Both the position numbers and the translations under genes were made by a program. A stretch of 64,000 nt of DNA from Tenacibaculum sp. 190130A14a (lineage in GTDB: Bacteria; Bacteroidota; Bacteroidia; Flavobacteriales; Flavobacteriaceae), in the NCBI RefSeq assembly GCF_964048965.1, contig NZ_OZ040189.1:1984001-2048000 (forward strand), given 5' to 3'. The notes under the pieces are model-generated. The model saw nothing but the letters and a program-made list of their open reading frames with translations, was not told the origin of the DNA and did not search any database. Below are positions 1 to 9,028 of the stretch, in pieces. Position 1 is the first letter of the stretch. Each line of letters opens with the position of its first letter.

Positions 1-1204
1 AGGGCTTCGAGATGAGGCAGAGATTAGAGGACATCGTAAAACATATATTGGAGCAATGCCGGGACGTTTAATTCAAAACATTAAAAAGGCAGGAACATCA
101 AACCCAGTATTTGTATTAGATGAAATTGATAAATTAGGTCAAAGTCATCAAGGAGATCCTTCTTCAGCAATGTTAGAAGTTCTAGATCCAGAGCAGAATA
201 CAGAATTCTATGATAATTATTTAGAAGTTGGTTACGATTTGTCTAAAGTGTTATTTATTGCAACAGCAAATAATATCAATCAAATTCCATGGGCATTGCG
301 TGATCGAATGGAGATTATTAATGTTACCGGATATACAATAGAAGAAAAAGTTGAGATTGCTAAAAAGTATTTATTACCAAAGCAATTAAAGGAGCATGGA
401 TTGAATGAAGAGCATTTGAAGTTAGGCAAGACTCAGATAGAAAAAATTGTAGAAGGATATACACGTGAATCTGGAGTTCGTACCTTAGAAAAACAAGTGG
501 CTAAAGTTGTACGATATGCGGCAAAGTCAATAGCGATGGAGGAGGAGTATAGTGTTTCTTTAACAAATGATGACATTGAAACTATCTTGGGTCCTGCAAG
601 ATTAGAACGTGACAAGTATGAAAATAACGATACTGCAGGTGTGGTAACAGGTTTGGCTTGGACTAGTGTAGGAGGAGATATTTTGTTTATTGAATCGATT
701 TTATCAAAAGGTAAGGGAGGGCTTTCAATTACAGGAAACTTAGGAACCGTTATGAAAGAGTCTTCTACAATTGCCATGAAGTATATAAAAGCGAATGCTG
801 AAGAATTTGGTATAAAGTCAGAGGTATTAGATAAATATGATGTTCATATTCATGTACCAGAAGGAGCAACTCCTAAAGATGGACCAAGTGCTGGTATTAC
901 GATGCTTACATCGTTAGTGTCGGTATTTACCCAAAGAAAAGTAAAGAGTAAGATTGCAATGACAGGTGAAATTACTTTAAGAGGAAAGGTATTACCTGTA
1001 GGTGGAATCAAGGAAAAAATATTAGCGGCAAAAAGAGCAAATATCAAAGAGATTATACTGTGTGCAGATAATAAGAAAGATATTGAAGAAATAAAGCAGA
1101 GTTACTTGAAAGGATTGAAATTCCACTATGTAACAGAAATGAGCGAGGTAATAGAAATAGCACTTACCAAGCAGAAAGTTAAGAATGCTAAGAAATTAGT
1201 ATAA
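1..1204 (+). CDS. lon: Lon ATP-dependent protease, C-terminal part (5' truncated)
   Basis: The reading frame is open from the left edge (first full codon at base 2), so only the C-terminal ~400 residues of an ~800-residue enzyme are present. The fragment starts inside the AAA+ module just after Walker A. Walker B is seen as FVLDEIDKL, followed by the sensor region TANN and the arginine-containing ALRDRME. The C-terminal half is the serine protease domain, with the catalytic Ser in PKDGPSAG and the catalytic Lys in GGIKEKI, giving the Ser-Lys dyad of Lon (S16). Lon degrades misfolded and short-lived regulatory proteins in the cytoplasm. A strong terminator follows the stop codon. Identification is secure; only the N-terminal substrate-binding domain lies outside the window. 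Confidence 0.98.
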   Translation, partial: GLRDEAEIRGHRKTYIGAMPGRLIQNIKKAGTSNPVFVLDEIDKLGQSHQGDPSSAMLEVLDPEQNTEFYDNYLEVGYDLSKVLFIATANNINQIPWALRDRMEIINVTGYTIEEKVEIAKKYLLPKQLKEHGLNEEHLKLGKTQIEKIVEGYTRESGVRTLEKQVAKVVRYAAKSIAMEEEYSVSLTNDDIETILGPARLERDKYENNDTAGVVTGLAWTSVGGDILFIESILSKGKGGLSITGNLGTVMKESSTIAMKYIKANAEEFGIKSEVLDKYDVHIHVPEGATPKDGPSAGITMLTSLVSVFTQRKVKSKIAMTGEITLRGKVLPVGGIKEKILAAKRANIKEIILCADNKKDIEEIKQSYLKGLKFHYVTEMSEVIEIALTKQKVKNAKKLV

Positions 1205-1212
1205 TAATTAAA

Positions 1213-1252
1213 ACTTCCATTAATGATTCACCTATTAATGGAAGTTTTTTTT
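1213..1252 (+). terminator. Rho-independent terminator of lon
   Basis: A perfect 12-bp stem (ACTTCCATTAAT at 1213-1224 pairing with 1234-1245) with a 9-nt loop runs into eight T residues, nine bases after the lon stop codon. Confidence 0.93.
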
Positions 1253-1281
1253 GAATAGATATTTCCCTTAAAAGTAACGAT

Positions 1282-1488
1282 TTACATATCTACAGCTTTA
1301 GATTTACAAACACAATAACCTAAAGCAGCATTGTATACACGTTCTTGACCTCTTAAGCATGCTTTTGGATGTGGACCCCAGTTAGCTGGATTATTGCACC
1401 AAAATGGACTTCCTGGTCCACCTCCATGAATATTTTTTTGTTCTACTTTGTTTAAAGACACCCCTAAGTTTAAAATTGATTTTAGCAT
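1282..1488 (-). CDS. Double-glycine-leader peptide precursor (bacteriocin/natural-product-like)
   Basis: The 68-residue product has an N-terminal part MLKSILNLG-VSLNKVEQKNIHGG that matches the usual flavobacterial leader pattern (MLK, hydrophobic residues, LNKxEQK, I, GG). The double glycine is at residues 22-23. Cleavage there would release a ~45-residue core starting GPGSPFWC, rich in Pro, Gly and Trp, with four cysteines (residues 31, 44, 59, 61; the last two as CVC). Such peptides are normally cut and exported by peptidase-containing ABC transporters, but none is encoded in this window. It lies convergent to lon. What is seen is leader and cysteines; a bacteriocin, signal or modified-peptide role is inferred. 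Confidence 0.75.
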   Translation of the reverse strand: MLKSILNLGVSLNKVEQKNIHGGGPGSPFWCNNPANWGPHPKACLRGQERVYNAALGYCVCKSKAVDM

Positions 1489-1786
1489 GGTTAATTAATT
1501 TTAGATTTCCTTACTCTTTTGTATGCTTTTCAGGTTCCGCATTGTATAAATTTGACAAGCAAATATTTGTACTTCTAAGCATAAAAAGAAGGCGATTAAG
1601 GTGCTATTTATAAAATAAGGTGGGATTATTTAAAAAAAGTGCCACATATAATTTATTTTTAAAGTGCTGTTTTTCAATGTTTTGAATCTATTTATTTATA
1701 GTGTTGTCAACTTGATTAAAATACGGATGTACGATACTTAAAAAAACATAACTTTATTGAAATAAATCAAATCTAAATCAAACGTT

Positions 1787-1963
1787 ATGAAACATTTATT
1801 TATCGAATCGCTAAAAGCATATGAATTAACTTCAAGTGAAAAATCAAAAATTATGGCGAAGAATGGAAAGTTAAAATATGATACAGAAGGAGAAGAAGAT
1901 TGTTTCATATTAGATCCAACGACTAAATTATTGGTGAAAAAGAACGATCCAGCTTGTATTTAA
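1787..1963 (+). CDS. Small 58-residue peptide, possible leader-type precursor
   Basis: An ATG at 1787 opens a 58-codon frame ending TAA at 1961-1963. The product begins MKHLFIESLKAYELTSSEK and ends VKKNDPACI, with two cysteines (in EEDCF and PACI). The N-terminal third (hydrophobic patch, then ELTSSEKSKIMAKNG) resembles the amphipathic leader of flavobacterial GG peptides, but the double glycine is degenerate (KNG). Codon choice resembles neighbouring genes, and the AT-rich 298-bp gap upstream leaves room for a promoter. The gene is convergent with the AraC/TPR regulator, whose stop codon lies only a few bases away. No homologue is recognised; coding status is likely but unproven. Confidence 0.55.
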   Translation: MKHLFIESLKAYELTSSEKSKIMAKNGKLKYDTEGEEDCFILDPTTKLLVKKNDPACI

Positions 1964-1967
1964 AAAA

Positions 1968-3662
1968 TTACAACTCCTTATTAATTTTTTCTATGAATTG
2001 ATAGGGAGTTATTCCAGTATATTTCTTAAAAATACGTGTAAATGATTTGGCATTTTTATAGCCGCCAATCTCTCCAATAGCTTGGGTTGTATATGCTCTA
2101 ATCTTTTTATCACGGGTTAGTATATCAACAATATAATTAATTCTTAACTCATTGGTATACTCACTAAAACTCATCTTTTTATGTTCCTTCACTACCTTTG
2201 AGAGATATGTAGTGTTAGTACCGATTTTTTTAGCGGCATTATATAAATTAAAATCTTCTTTTAAATAGTAATGAGTTTCTTCTATTTTTAATAAGCCCTG
2301 TATTATTTGTTCATTTTGAGAATCATTGATATTTAAGAATTTAGAAGTTATCATTGCATTGTTAGTACTTTTCTTTTTTGATAACAACTCTTTAAGTCTT
2401 TTGTTTGCTTCTTTCTTTTCTCTTTTATTCTTAATTACAAAATAGCTAATGGTAATTAAAATTATGACTAAAATGAATACAATACCATTATATATATAGG
2501 TTCTTTTGATATTTTTTGTGGTTAAAGAGTCTATTTTTTTATTAAAATCATTTTCTTTACCTAATTCGTAAGCTTTTTTGCGTTGTTTTTCTTTTTGAGA
2601 AGATAACTTGTCATGAATTAATAAAAACGAATCCAAGTAATATTTTGCCGAATCTATATTTTTCTCGTTAGAGTAAATATCAGAAAGATGTTGGTGCATA
2701 TTCATATAATCATCATCTAAAACAGTGTCCTTTTTTAAGCTAATAGCTGCCAAGAAGTTGTTTTTAGCTTTGACATAGTCTTTTGACAAGTAATAATTAT
2801 ATCCTGAATTATAATAACCTTTATACATGTACAAATCTGAATTGGCTTTTTTAAAAAACACCAAGCTTTTTTCAAATAACTCACTTGCTTTATTATAATC
2901 TTTTTTGATAGAGTAGGTGATTCCTAAACCATAATAGGCTTTTCCTTTGTAATATGGGTTGAGTTTATAGTTTTTATCATTAAGAACAGAATTGTAATAG
3001 TAAAGCGTAGAATCAGCAAATGTATTATTAGTAGGGTTGTTATTATATAGTGTAGAATAAATAGCGGCAAGATTAAATATTCGTTTACGCTTAAGGCCGT
3101 AATATTTATTGTTTAATTCTTCTTTGTTTATTTCTACTAAATTAAGTGTTTCTTTTCCTTTGTTTATGGCTTTTTTAAGTTCATTCATGCCTTGATAAAT
3201 GAGCGCTATATTACCCTTAATTTTAATGGTTCTAGCAATATCATTCGATAAAAGTGCGTAGTTTTCTGCTATGATATAGTTTTCTAAAGCAGAATTTAAA
3301 AGACCTCTTCTTTTATGTGTATTTCCAATTAATATGTGCGTGTCAAAAAGTATGTTATAATTATCTTTTACTTGAGGAACTTGCGAGAGGTATTTGCTAA
3401 TACTGTCTTTAAAAAAATTAATATCAACCTTATGTTTTTCTCTAGTTTTTAAATATTCAATAGCAGCATAGCCAAAAACTTTATACTCAACTTCTTTGGT
3501 TTCTAATAATTTATTCATGTAGTAAATAGAACTGTCGATTCCAATATCATTGTATAAGTAGAATTTACTCTTAATTTTCTTTAAATCGTCTTTTTCAGAT
3601 TGGGAATATAGTAAGGTGTTAGATAAAAATGTGAACAGCAATAGGAGTGTATACTTTGACAT
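1968..3662 (-). CDS. TPR-containing AraC-family membrane regulator
   Basis: The 564-residue protein has an N-terminal signal peptide (MSKYTLLLLFTFLSNTLLYSQ), then about 330 residues of tetratricopeptide-like helices (for example KAYYGLGITYSIKKDYNKASELFEKS). A single transmembrane segment follows near residues 390-412 (IYNGIVFILVIILITISYFVI), then a short charged coiled linker and a C-terminal AraC-type DNA-binding domain (IGTNTTYLSKVVKEHKKMSFSEY ... AIGEIGGYKNAKSFTRIFKKYTGITPYQF). This build, with a periplasmic TPR sensor joined through a membrane helix to a cytoplasmic HTH, is common in Flavobacteriia. The ligand is unknown. It is monocistronic and lies next to two small peptide genes, which are plausible targets, but this is inference only. 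Confidence 0.88.
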   Translation of the reverse strand: MSKYTLLLLFTFLSNTLLYSQSEKDDLKKIKSKFYLYNDIGIDSSIYYMNKLLETKEVEYKVFGYAAIEYLKTREKHKVDINFFKDSISKYLSQVPQVKDNYNILFDTHILIGNTHKRRGLLNSALENYIIAENYALLSNDIARTIKIKGNIALIYQGMNELKKAINKGKETLNLVEINKEELNNKYYGLKRKRIFNLAAIYSTLYNNNPTNNTFADSTLYYYNSVLNDKNYKLNPYYKGKAYYGLGITYSIKKDYNKASELFEKSLVFFKKANSDLYMYKGYYNSGYNYYLSKDYVKAKNNFLAAISLKKDTVLDDDYMNMHQHLSDIYSNEKNIDSAKYYLDSFLLIHDKLSSQKEKQRKKAYELGKENDFNKKIDSLTTKNIKRTYIYNGIVFILVIILITISYFVIKNKREKKEANKRLKELLSKKKSTNNAMITSKFLNINDSQNEQIIQGLLKIEETHYYLKEDFNLYNAAKKIGTNTTYLSKVVKEHKKMSFSEYTNELRINYIVDILTRDKKIRAYTTQAIGEIGGYKNAKSFTRIFKKYTGITPYQFIEKINKEL

Positions 3663-3760
3663 TTTAGTTGAAGTTGAACAGTTAGTTACTTACAAAGAAA
3701 AAAAATAAATTGTAACCTTAAAGAGAAGTGTCATAAAATTGTTAAGATTATTTTCAATAA

Positions 3761-3791
3761 AAAAAGCTCCTTTTACGAAAAGGAGCTTTTT
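3761..3791 (-). terminator. Terminator of the metal-uptake operon
   Basis: A 14-bp perfect inverted repeat (AAAAAGCTCCTTTT at 3761-3774 and its complement at 3778-3791, loop ACG) lies just downstream of the leftward lipoprotein gene. It is A/T-flanked, so it would work on both strands. Confidence 0.9.
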
Positions 3792-3810
3792 TTATATATG
3801 AGAAAAACTT

Positions 3811-4401
3811 TTATTGTACTGTAATATTAAAAACTACTTCAATATCTGTACTTCCTCCTGCACCAGCAGCTGTTCCGTCATTTGGTTTAGTAGGTTCGTG
3901 CTTTAATAAAGCAGTTAAAGTACCTGTACCAGCAGCTCCTGTAGCAACTGTTGTTTCAACTCCTAAAGGATTGTTTTTACTATCTTTATCGGTCTTAGTA
4001 ATAGTTATTCCAGCAATTGAACTAGAGTAAAAGAACTCATGCTCATCACTTTCTTCTTTTACTTCGTTGGTAATATTGTACTCATCATCAGTTGAAGGTA
4101 CCGTTTTGTTTAGTAACTCAACAGCTCCATTATAGGTAGCATTAGCAGTTAAAGGTCCTGAAATAGTGTAAGTTCCGCTTTGACCTCCTTCACCATCTAA
4201 ATCTTCGAAAGTTAAAGTAACAACATCGGCGTTGTTTGTTGTATTCGTTAATGTATACGTAAAAGTTGTAATAACTTCACCTTCATGGTCATGATCGTCA
4301 TGATCGTGATCATCAGAACAAGCAGTGAATGATAATCCAGCTACGAATAAAATAGCTAATAATTTGATTGTATTTAAAGACTTTAATTTAAAATTTGACA
4401 T
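3811..4401 (-). CDS. His/Asp-rich surface lipoprotein, partner of TonB receptor
   Basis: The 196-residue protein has a lipoprotein signal peptide (lipobox LSFTAC, Cys ~27) followed at once by a metal-binding-like tract SDDHDHDDHDHEGE. The rest is Ser/Thr/Gly-rich and probably beta-sandwich (TFTYTLTNTTNNADVVTLTFEDLDGEGG). It is the last gene of a three-gene leftward operon with the TonB receptor, separated from it by only 4 bp, and ends before a strong terminator. His-rich lipoproteins paired with TonB receptors often serve zinc or other transition-metal capture in Bacteroidota. The metal here is inferred from the His tract, not shown. It is probably anchored in the outer membrane facing out or in the periplasm. 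Confidence 0.75.
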   Translation of the reverse strand: MSNFKLKSLNTIKLLAILFVAGLSFTACSDDHDHDDHDHEGEVITTFTYTLTNTTNNADVVTLTFEDLDGEGGQSGTYTISGPLTANATYNGAVELLNKTVPSTDDEYNITNEVKEESDEHEFFYSSSIAGITITKTDKDSKNNPLGVETTVATGAAGTGTLTALLKHEPTKPNDGTAAGAGGSTDIEVVFNITVQ

Positions 4402-4405
4402 GATA

Positions 4406-6817
4406 TTAATAATTGAATTTTATTTTTATATTATAATTTCTATCTGTTTCATCTGCAAAATATCGTAACCTATTTAAATAGTTTCTATAAGAAACATTAA
4501 ACATGTTCTCGATATTAAACTCTACTTTCATAGTTGTTTTTTTGAATGGTTTAAAAACCATCGATGTTTGCAAACCAAATAAAGAATATGTAGGTGGTGT
4601 AGAACTAATGTCTACAAAAACATTTTCTTGTGTTATAGGGTTTAGTGTAAAAAAGTTGTAATCGGGAAATCTGTTTTGTTGAAATACCGTTTCATGCTTT
4701 AAACCAACACTAAGTTGATTTATCTTCTCATTTCGATATGTTATTGTATTTGAAAAATTAGCTCCTGGCATATGAATAAGAGGAAGATCGTCTGATAAAT
4801 TATCTCCTCGTAGTAAACTTAAACTACCTTCATAATTGAAAGAGTTGCTAATTTTTTTATTCCAATCAATATCTACCCCAAATATTTGTGCGTTAATTTG
4901 ATTGTATTCCCAAACAGGAAAAGCACCTCTAATCGTTGTAGTGGTTCCTATTGGAATTAATTGTATAAAATCATTTATACGTTTGTAATAAGGACTAATA
5001 TTGAAACCAAAATTTTGATTATTGCGTTGAAAAGAAGCTACAAACTTGTTGGCTACTTCTTTGTTAAGTGTTAATCGTCCAATTTCAATTCTAGCTGTAC
5101 CATGATGTAAACCATCACTAAATAGTTCTGAAGGGTTCGGTGTTCTTGACGCTAAACCATAATTGAATGTAAATTCATAGTTATTATCAAAGCGTTTTAT
5201 GAAACCTAAACTTGCAGAAAAATTATGAAATGAAAACTTAGGGAATGTTAAATACCTAGAACCGCTTACGGGTGCATTTGATTGGAACTCTGGAAATAAT
5301 TCATCATAATTATATGTTTCATCCCAATCTGTAACTCTGTAACGTTTAGTAGCTTCTATACGAGAAAAATCATATCGAAAACCAGCACTTAATTCTGTAG
5401 TTTCATTTAAGTTATGAGTTCCAGTTGCATAGATACCTGCTTCGTATCGATCGAAGTCTGGAATTAAAGGACTTACTCCAGTACCTGATACAGCGTCATT
5501 TTGTTGATAACGTAATAGCAAACCAGTATTTAACTTTAAGTTTTCGTATCTATCAATCATTAAATTTGGCTGTAAAGAAGTAGTGAATAATCTTAAATCT
5601 ACCACAGGAATATTTTTTCTGTCTCCACGTCTTAAATCAAATTCTTTTCGTCTATTAACTTGAAAATCATATTGAAGTGATAATTTTCCTAAGCCTTTAA
5701 AACGTTTGTAAGCTTCAATCTTACCTAAATGATGTACTATTTCTTGTCTAGGATTATTAATGTTATATGAAAAATCATCCACAAAATTAGGTTGTCCACT
5801 ATTAATAGCTAAAACTAAATCGTTTACGTTACCTATATGCGATGCTCTTAAAATTCCAATGGTATTGTCAACATAGCTATAATAAGCATCAAAACCTTTT
5901 TCAAAAGTTTTATAGCCTAATCTAAAAGAAGCATTGATGTTATTTACACCTGTATTAGATAGTTGATAGTCTCTTGCTTGAAAGTCTCCAAACCTTTTAT
6001 AGTTTGCTTGAACCTTTACGTAAAATCCATTTTTATAGGTTTTTACTAGCTCAGAGTTAATATTACCACCTCTACCATTAGTGTTTAATGACATTGACGT
6101 ACTTCCAAATAGACTATCTTTTGCAGAATAATTTTGAGGTTTAATTAATATCAAGCCTCCAATAGCATCACTTCCATACATTAACGTATTGGCGCCTTTG
6201 ATAACTTCAATTCGGCCACCAGCATTAATATCAATAGTAGGAGCATGTTCTTCGCCCCAGTCTTGGTCAAATTGGCGTACATTATTATTTACAATTAGAA
6301 GTCTACTACTATGCAAACCATGTATCATTGGTTTTACTATAGAATTTCCAGTGTTTAAAGATGACACACCGCTAATTGTGTTTAAGGCATCTCCTAAAGA
6401 TTTATCAGTAAAGCTTTCAATTTTTTGTTTAGAAATTGATTGTTGAATAGTTGTAGCCTCTATTTTAGAACTTCCCGCTACAGTAACCTCATTAAGCTCT
6501 TCGATATGATGCTCTAAATCAATAATCTTATAAATATCTTTAGAAATATTAATTTCTATAGTTTGCGTTTCACAAGCAACATGAGATATTTCGACTACTA
6601 TTTTCCCCGAACATACATTGTTAATTGAAAATTTCCCTTCAAAATTAGTTGTAGCATACTTGTTTTGGTTTTTAATAATAACCGTTGCACCTACAATTGG
6701 AGATTTATCATGAAAATCCTCAACCAAACCAGAAAATGTATGCTTACAATTTTGACTTTTTGCAATGTTAAAGCTTAACAAAAACAAAAAAATCAAAATA
6801 ATACGTTTTGATTTCAT
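4406..6817 (-). CDS. TonB-dependent outer-membrane receptor (likely metal uptake)
   Basis: The 803-residue protein starts with a signal peptide (MKSKRIILIFLFLLSFNIAKSQ). A CarboxypepD_reg-like domain follows at about residues 25-110 (FSGLVEDFHDKSPIVGATVIIK), then a plug domain at about 115-230 (MIHGLHSSRLLIVNN ... GGRIEVIKGANTLMYGSDAIGG), then a 22-strand-type barrel ending in the aromatic-terminated KIKFNY. The plug sequence around GLHSSRLLIVNNNVR and QDWGEEHAP resembles ZnuD-like zinc/heme receptors. It sits between two His-rich exported proteins in one operon, which supports a metal or metallophore substrate. The exact substrate cannot be read from sequence. Confidence 0.9.
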   Translation of the reverse strand: MKSKRIILIFLFLLSFNIAKSQNCKHTFSGLVEDFHDKSPIVGATVIIKNQNKYATTNFEGKFSINNVCSGKIVVEISHVACETQTIEINISKDIYKIIDLEHHIEELNEVTVAGSSKIEATTIQQSISKQKIESFTDKSLGDALNTISGVSSLNTGNSIVKPMIHGLHSSRLLIVNNNVRQFDQDWGEEHAPTIDINAGGRIEVIKGANTLMYGSDAIGGLILIKPQNYSAKDSLFGSTSMSLNTNGRGGNINSELVKTYKNGFYVKVQANYKRFGDFQARDYQLSNTGVNNINASFRLGYKTFEKGFDAYYSYVDNTIGILRASHIGNVNDLVLAINSGQPNFVDDFSYNINNPRQEIVHHLGKIEAYKRFKGLGKLSLQYDFQVNRRKEFDLRRGDRKNIPVVDLRLFTTSLQPNLMIDRYENLKLNTGLLLRYQQNDAVSGTGVSPLIPDFDRYEAGIYATGTHNLNETTELSAGFRYDFSRIEATKRYRVTDWDETYNYDELFPEFQSNAPVSGSRYLTFPKFSFHNFSASLGFIKRFDNNYEFTFNYGLASRTPNPSELFSDGLHHGTARIEIGRLTLNKEVANKFVASFQRNNQNFGFNISPYYKRINDFIQLIPIGTTTTIRGAFPVWEYNQINAQIFGVDIDWNKKISNSFNYEGSLSLLRGDNLSDDLPLIHMPGANFSNTITYRNEKINQLSVGLKHETVFQQNRFPDYNFFTLNPITQENVFVDISSTPPTYSLFGLQTSMVFKPFKKTTMKVEFNIENMFNVSYRNYLNRLRYFADETDRNYNIKIKFNY

Positions 6818-6845
6818 TTAAGATTTTATTTGTAATTTATTTAAT

Positions 6846-7175
6846 TTAAGTATTAACTAAATTACAGGGTGGTGCCCTAGGAAGTGTTTTAACAACATGA
6901 GAAACCGAAATAAATTGCGGTTGTAAGTTAAATCGTGATTTAAAATTATCTAAAGAAACAAGTTCATAACCTGAAGAAATATCATGGTTAAAAACTTTTA
7001 GTTGATAATGTATTTCTGAACAGTCTACATCATCTTCATGAAAGTGCTGATCGTACTTAGAGGTACAAATCGTGTGTTCATGTTCCTCAAATGCATGCGA
7101 AATTTGTACTACAGAAGGAATTAGTAATACAAAGATGCTTAAAAGGGCTATATGTTTCTTTAAATTAATAAACAT
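6846..7175 (-). CDS. Exported His-rich small protein upstream of TonB receptor
   Basis: The 109-residue protein has a signal peptide (KKHIALLSIFVLLIPSVVQISHA) and a short mature part containing HEHTICTSKYDQHFHEDDVD and CSEIH, i.e. clustered His, Cys and Asp suited to metal binding. It ends with TLPRAPPCNLVNT. It is the first gene of the receptor operon, 28 bp before the TonB receptor start. The 110-residue gene at 14495 has the same layout (signal peptide, His/Asp cluster, PP near the end) before the second TonB receptor. A periplasmic metal chaperone or sensor role is inferred; the family has no assigned function that I can name. Confidence 0.7.
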   Translation of the reverse strand: MFINLKKHIALLSIFVLLIPSVVQISHAFEEHEHTICTSKYDQHFHEDDVDCSEIHYQLKVFNHDISSGYELVSLDNFKSRFNLQPQFISVSHVVKTLPRAPPCNLVNT

Positions 7176-7187
7176 AAGTGTTCAAGA

Positions 7188-7195
7188 CAAATGTA
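7188..7195 (-). promoter_or_regulatory. Promoter of the metal-uptake operon (-7 TACATTTG)
   Basis: On the minus strand TACATTTG matches the Bacteroidota -7 consensus TAnnTTTG exactly. A TTG 19 bp upstream (7215-7217) fits the -33 element and lies inside the terminator stem of the neighbouring operon. The predicted start is close to 7181, a few bases before the ATG at 7175. Confidence 0.65.
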
Positions 7196-7205
7196 TAAAA
7201 AAAAA

Positions 7206-7244
7206 CAAAACCGACAAGGAAAGCCCTTGCCGGTTTTGTTTTTT
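7206..7244. terminator. Bidirectional terminator after terC
   Basis: CAAAACCGACAAGG (7206-7219) pairs with 7225-7238 with one mismatch, loop AAAGC, followed by T6 on the plus strand and A-rich sequence on the other side. It ends the leftward purB-terC operon. Confidence 0.88.
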
Positions 7245-7260
7245 ATTTCTTAAAAATGCC

Positions 7261-8043
7261 TTAATCCTTTTTTTGAGATTTTCCTCTCATTCTCATATTC
7301 AACATTTCAACAACCAATGAGAAGGTGATTGCAAAGTATAAATACCCCTTAGGAATTGTTCCTACTTCTTCTCCAAATAATTTTGCATGAGATAAATGTG
7401 CTCCTTCGGCAATTAACATAAATCCAATCAATATTAAGAAAGATAATCCTAACATTTGTATAGTAGGGTGTTTGTTTACAAACTTACCAACAGGATTTGC
7501 GAATAGCATCATGATAATCATCGACAATACAACAGAGGCAACCATAATCATCATAGCTCCTTCAACACCATTGGTCATTCCGACTGCTGTTAAAATAGAA
7601 TCGAAAGAAAAAACAATATTAATCAAAGTAATTTGTACAATAGCTTGCGATAAACTATACCCTTTTTTCGGTTTTCCTTCATCAATTCCCTCTTCATGAC
7701 CTTCTACCTTATGATGAATTTCTTTAGTGCTCTTATATAGTAAGAAAATACCTCCTGCAAATAAAATTAATGCTTGTCCCGTAACTCCTGCCTTAAACCA
7801 AGAAACATCTATATGGAACAGTGGAGAATTCATTGCGATAAGCAACGAAATTCCAAAAAGTAGAACAATACGTAGTAACATCGCCAGTACCAACCCAATG
7901 TTAGTTGCTTTCTTTTGTTGGTTTTCTGGAAGCTTATTAGCTGCAATAGAAATAAATATGATATTATCTATTCCTAAAACAATTTCTAAAAATGTAAGGG
8001 TTACTAAAGCACCCCACGTGTCTGGTTGTAAAAATATTTCCAT
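7261..8043 (-). CDS. TerC family integral membrane protein
   Basis: The 260-residue protein has about seven membrane segments and the TerC signature near the N-terminus (TFLEIVLGIDNIIFISIAANKL), with the conserved acidic residues of the family in TM1 and in the second half (NIVFSFDSILTAVGMT). A charged loop with HHKVEGHEEGIDEGKPKK separates the halves. TerC/Alx proteins are linked to manganese efflux, to metalation of exported proteins and to tellurite resistance in various bacteria; which applies here is unknown. It is the last gene of a four-gene operon, 2 bp after the lipoprotein gene and before a strong terminator. The His-rich loop may be relevant to the metal genes next door. Confidence 0.92.
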   Translation of the reverse strand: MEIFLQPDTWGALVTLTFLEIVLGIDNIIFISIAANKLPENQQKKATNIGLVLAMLLRIVLLFGISLLIAMNSPLFHIDVSWFKAGVTGQALILFAGGIFLLYKSTKEIHHKVEGHEEGIDEGKPKKGYSLSQAIVQITLINIVFSFDSILTAVGMTNGVEGAMMIMVASVVLSMIIMMLFANPVGKFVNKHPTIQMLGLSFLILIGFMLIAEGAHLSHAKLFGEEVGTIPKGYLYFAITFSLVVEMLNMRMRGKSQKKD

Positions 8044-8045
8044 AG

Positions 8046-8477
8046 TTATTTTACTTTGTAAACGGTTCCTTTTTGTTTAAAGTTAGAATAGCCAATTCTC
8101 GCTGTGAAATTGTATGAGCTATCAGCTACTTTTGTTATTTGCACAAATATAGGATCTTTATCTAAATCTGTTTTCGGACTTTTCATTCGCAATTGATATG
8201 CAAAGTTATTCTTCCATTTTATATAAAGTGTATCTATATGCACCTCTTCTTTTTCGGTTACAGTATTGTCTTTAGATATGCTTACTTTTTTAGTGTAGCG
8301 TTCTATTTGTAAACTATCTTTTCTAACAATAACAGTTTTACCATAGTTATCTCCTGCTGGTATTTCAAAAGTACCATATTTAAAACGAGTTGGGTCTCCT
8401 TTTTTCTCGGCGGCACAACTAAAAAGAAGTGCTGTAGCAAACAACATTAAAAAGTTCCTAAAAATTGTTTTTATCAT
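8046..8477 (-). CDS. Hypothetical lipoprotein
   Basis: The product is 143 residues when started at the ATG at 8477 (MIKTIFRN), which lies just after the GNAT stop codon. An in-frame ATG at 8498 exists but would overlap the upstream gene and put seven polar residues before the signal peptide. The lipobox is LLFSCAA. The mature part is beta-rich and repetitive in Lys/Asp (FKYGTFEIPAGDNYGKTVIVRKDSLQIERY), with no known catalytic motif. It sits tightly in the purB-GNAT-lipoprotein-terC operon. I do not recognise a family with a function. Confidence 0.7.
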   Translation of the reverse strand: MIKTIFRNFLMLFATALLFSCAAEKKGDPTRFKYGTFEIPAGDNYGKTVIVRKDSLQIERYTKKVSISKDNTVTEKEEVHIDTLYIKWKNNFAYQLRMKSPKTDLDKDPIFVQITKVADSSYNFTARIGYSNFKQKGTVYKVK

Positions 8478-8478
8478 T

Positions 8479-9027
8479 TTATCTGTTTTTCCATTCATCT
8501 CTTAAAATTCCATAAGCAAGAGCATCATAATATGCACCGTTTACAATTCTTGCTTTTCTAAAAATAGCTTCTTTTTTAAAACCTAATTTTTCTGCGAGTT
8601 TTATCATACCCATATTTCCAGACCAAGTTCGTAAATCTAATCGTACTATTTTTGGAAAAATGGAAAATAAATAACTAGTCCACAAAGCCAATGCTTCCTG
8701 ACCTATACCTTTACCCCAAAAACTATTATCAAAAATAGCCAATCCTACAGAAATCCAATGAGTTTCTTCACTTTGCCAATACCAACTAACAGTACCAATA
8801 AGATGGTTGGTGTTTTTATCGGCTATTACGATTCTCTTTTTCTTTTTAGAATCAATTTTTAAGTATTCAATCTCCTTATCTAACTCTGCTAATGATTTAA
8901 TAGGATAATAGGGACCATTTAACTTCGTCCATTCAAATTTTTGATGATGCCAATTTTTATACGTTAAGAAATCGGTATCTAACCAATCTCTTAAAACAAT
9001 CGTATTTCCAGTGGCAATTATCATCAA
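8479..9027 (-). CDS. GNAT family N-acetyltransferase (RimJ/RimL-like)
   Basis: The 182-residue protein has the Acetyltransf_3 layout: an N-terminal substrate region (TGNTIVLRDWLDTDFLTYKNW) and the acetyl-CoA loop FWGKGIGQEALALW (Q/R-x-x-G-x-G/A type), with the closing strand EKLGFKKEAIFRKARIVNGAYYDALAYGILRDEW, which is typical of RimJ/RimL relatives. The substrate, whether a protein N-terminus or a small amine, is not predictable. The gene begins one base after the purB stop and is followed almost at once by the lipoprotein gene, so all are co-transcribed. Confidence 0.88.
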   Translation of the reverse strand: MMIIATGNTIVLRDWLDTDFLTYKNWHHQKFEWTKLNGPYYPIKSLAELDKEIEYLKIDSKKKKRIVIADKNTNHLIGTVSWYWQSEETHWISVGLAIFDNSFWGKGIGQEALALWTSYLFSIFPKIVRLDLRTWSGNMGMIKLAEKLGFKKEAIFRKARIVNGAYYDALAYGILRDEWKNR

Positions 9028-9028
9028 T

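Noticed and set aside
433..1047. Minus-strand open frames inside lon
   Set aside because: Shadows of the strongly supported lon frame; no start signals or protein-like composition.
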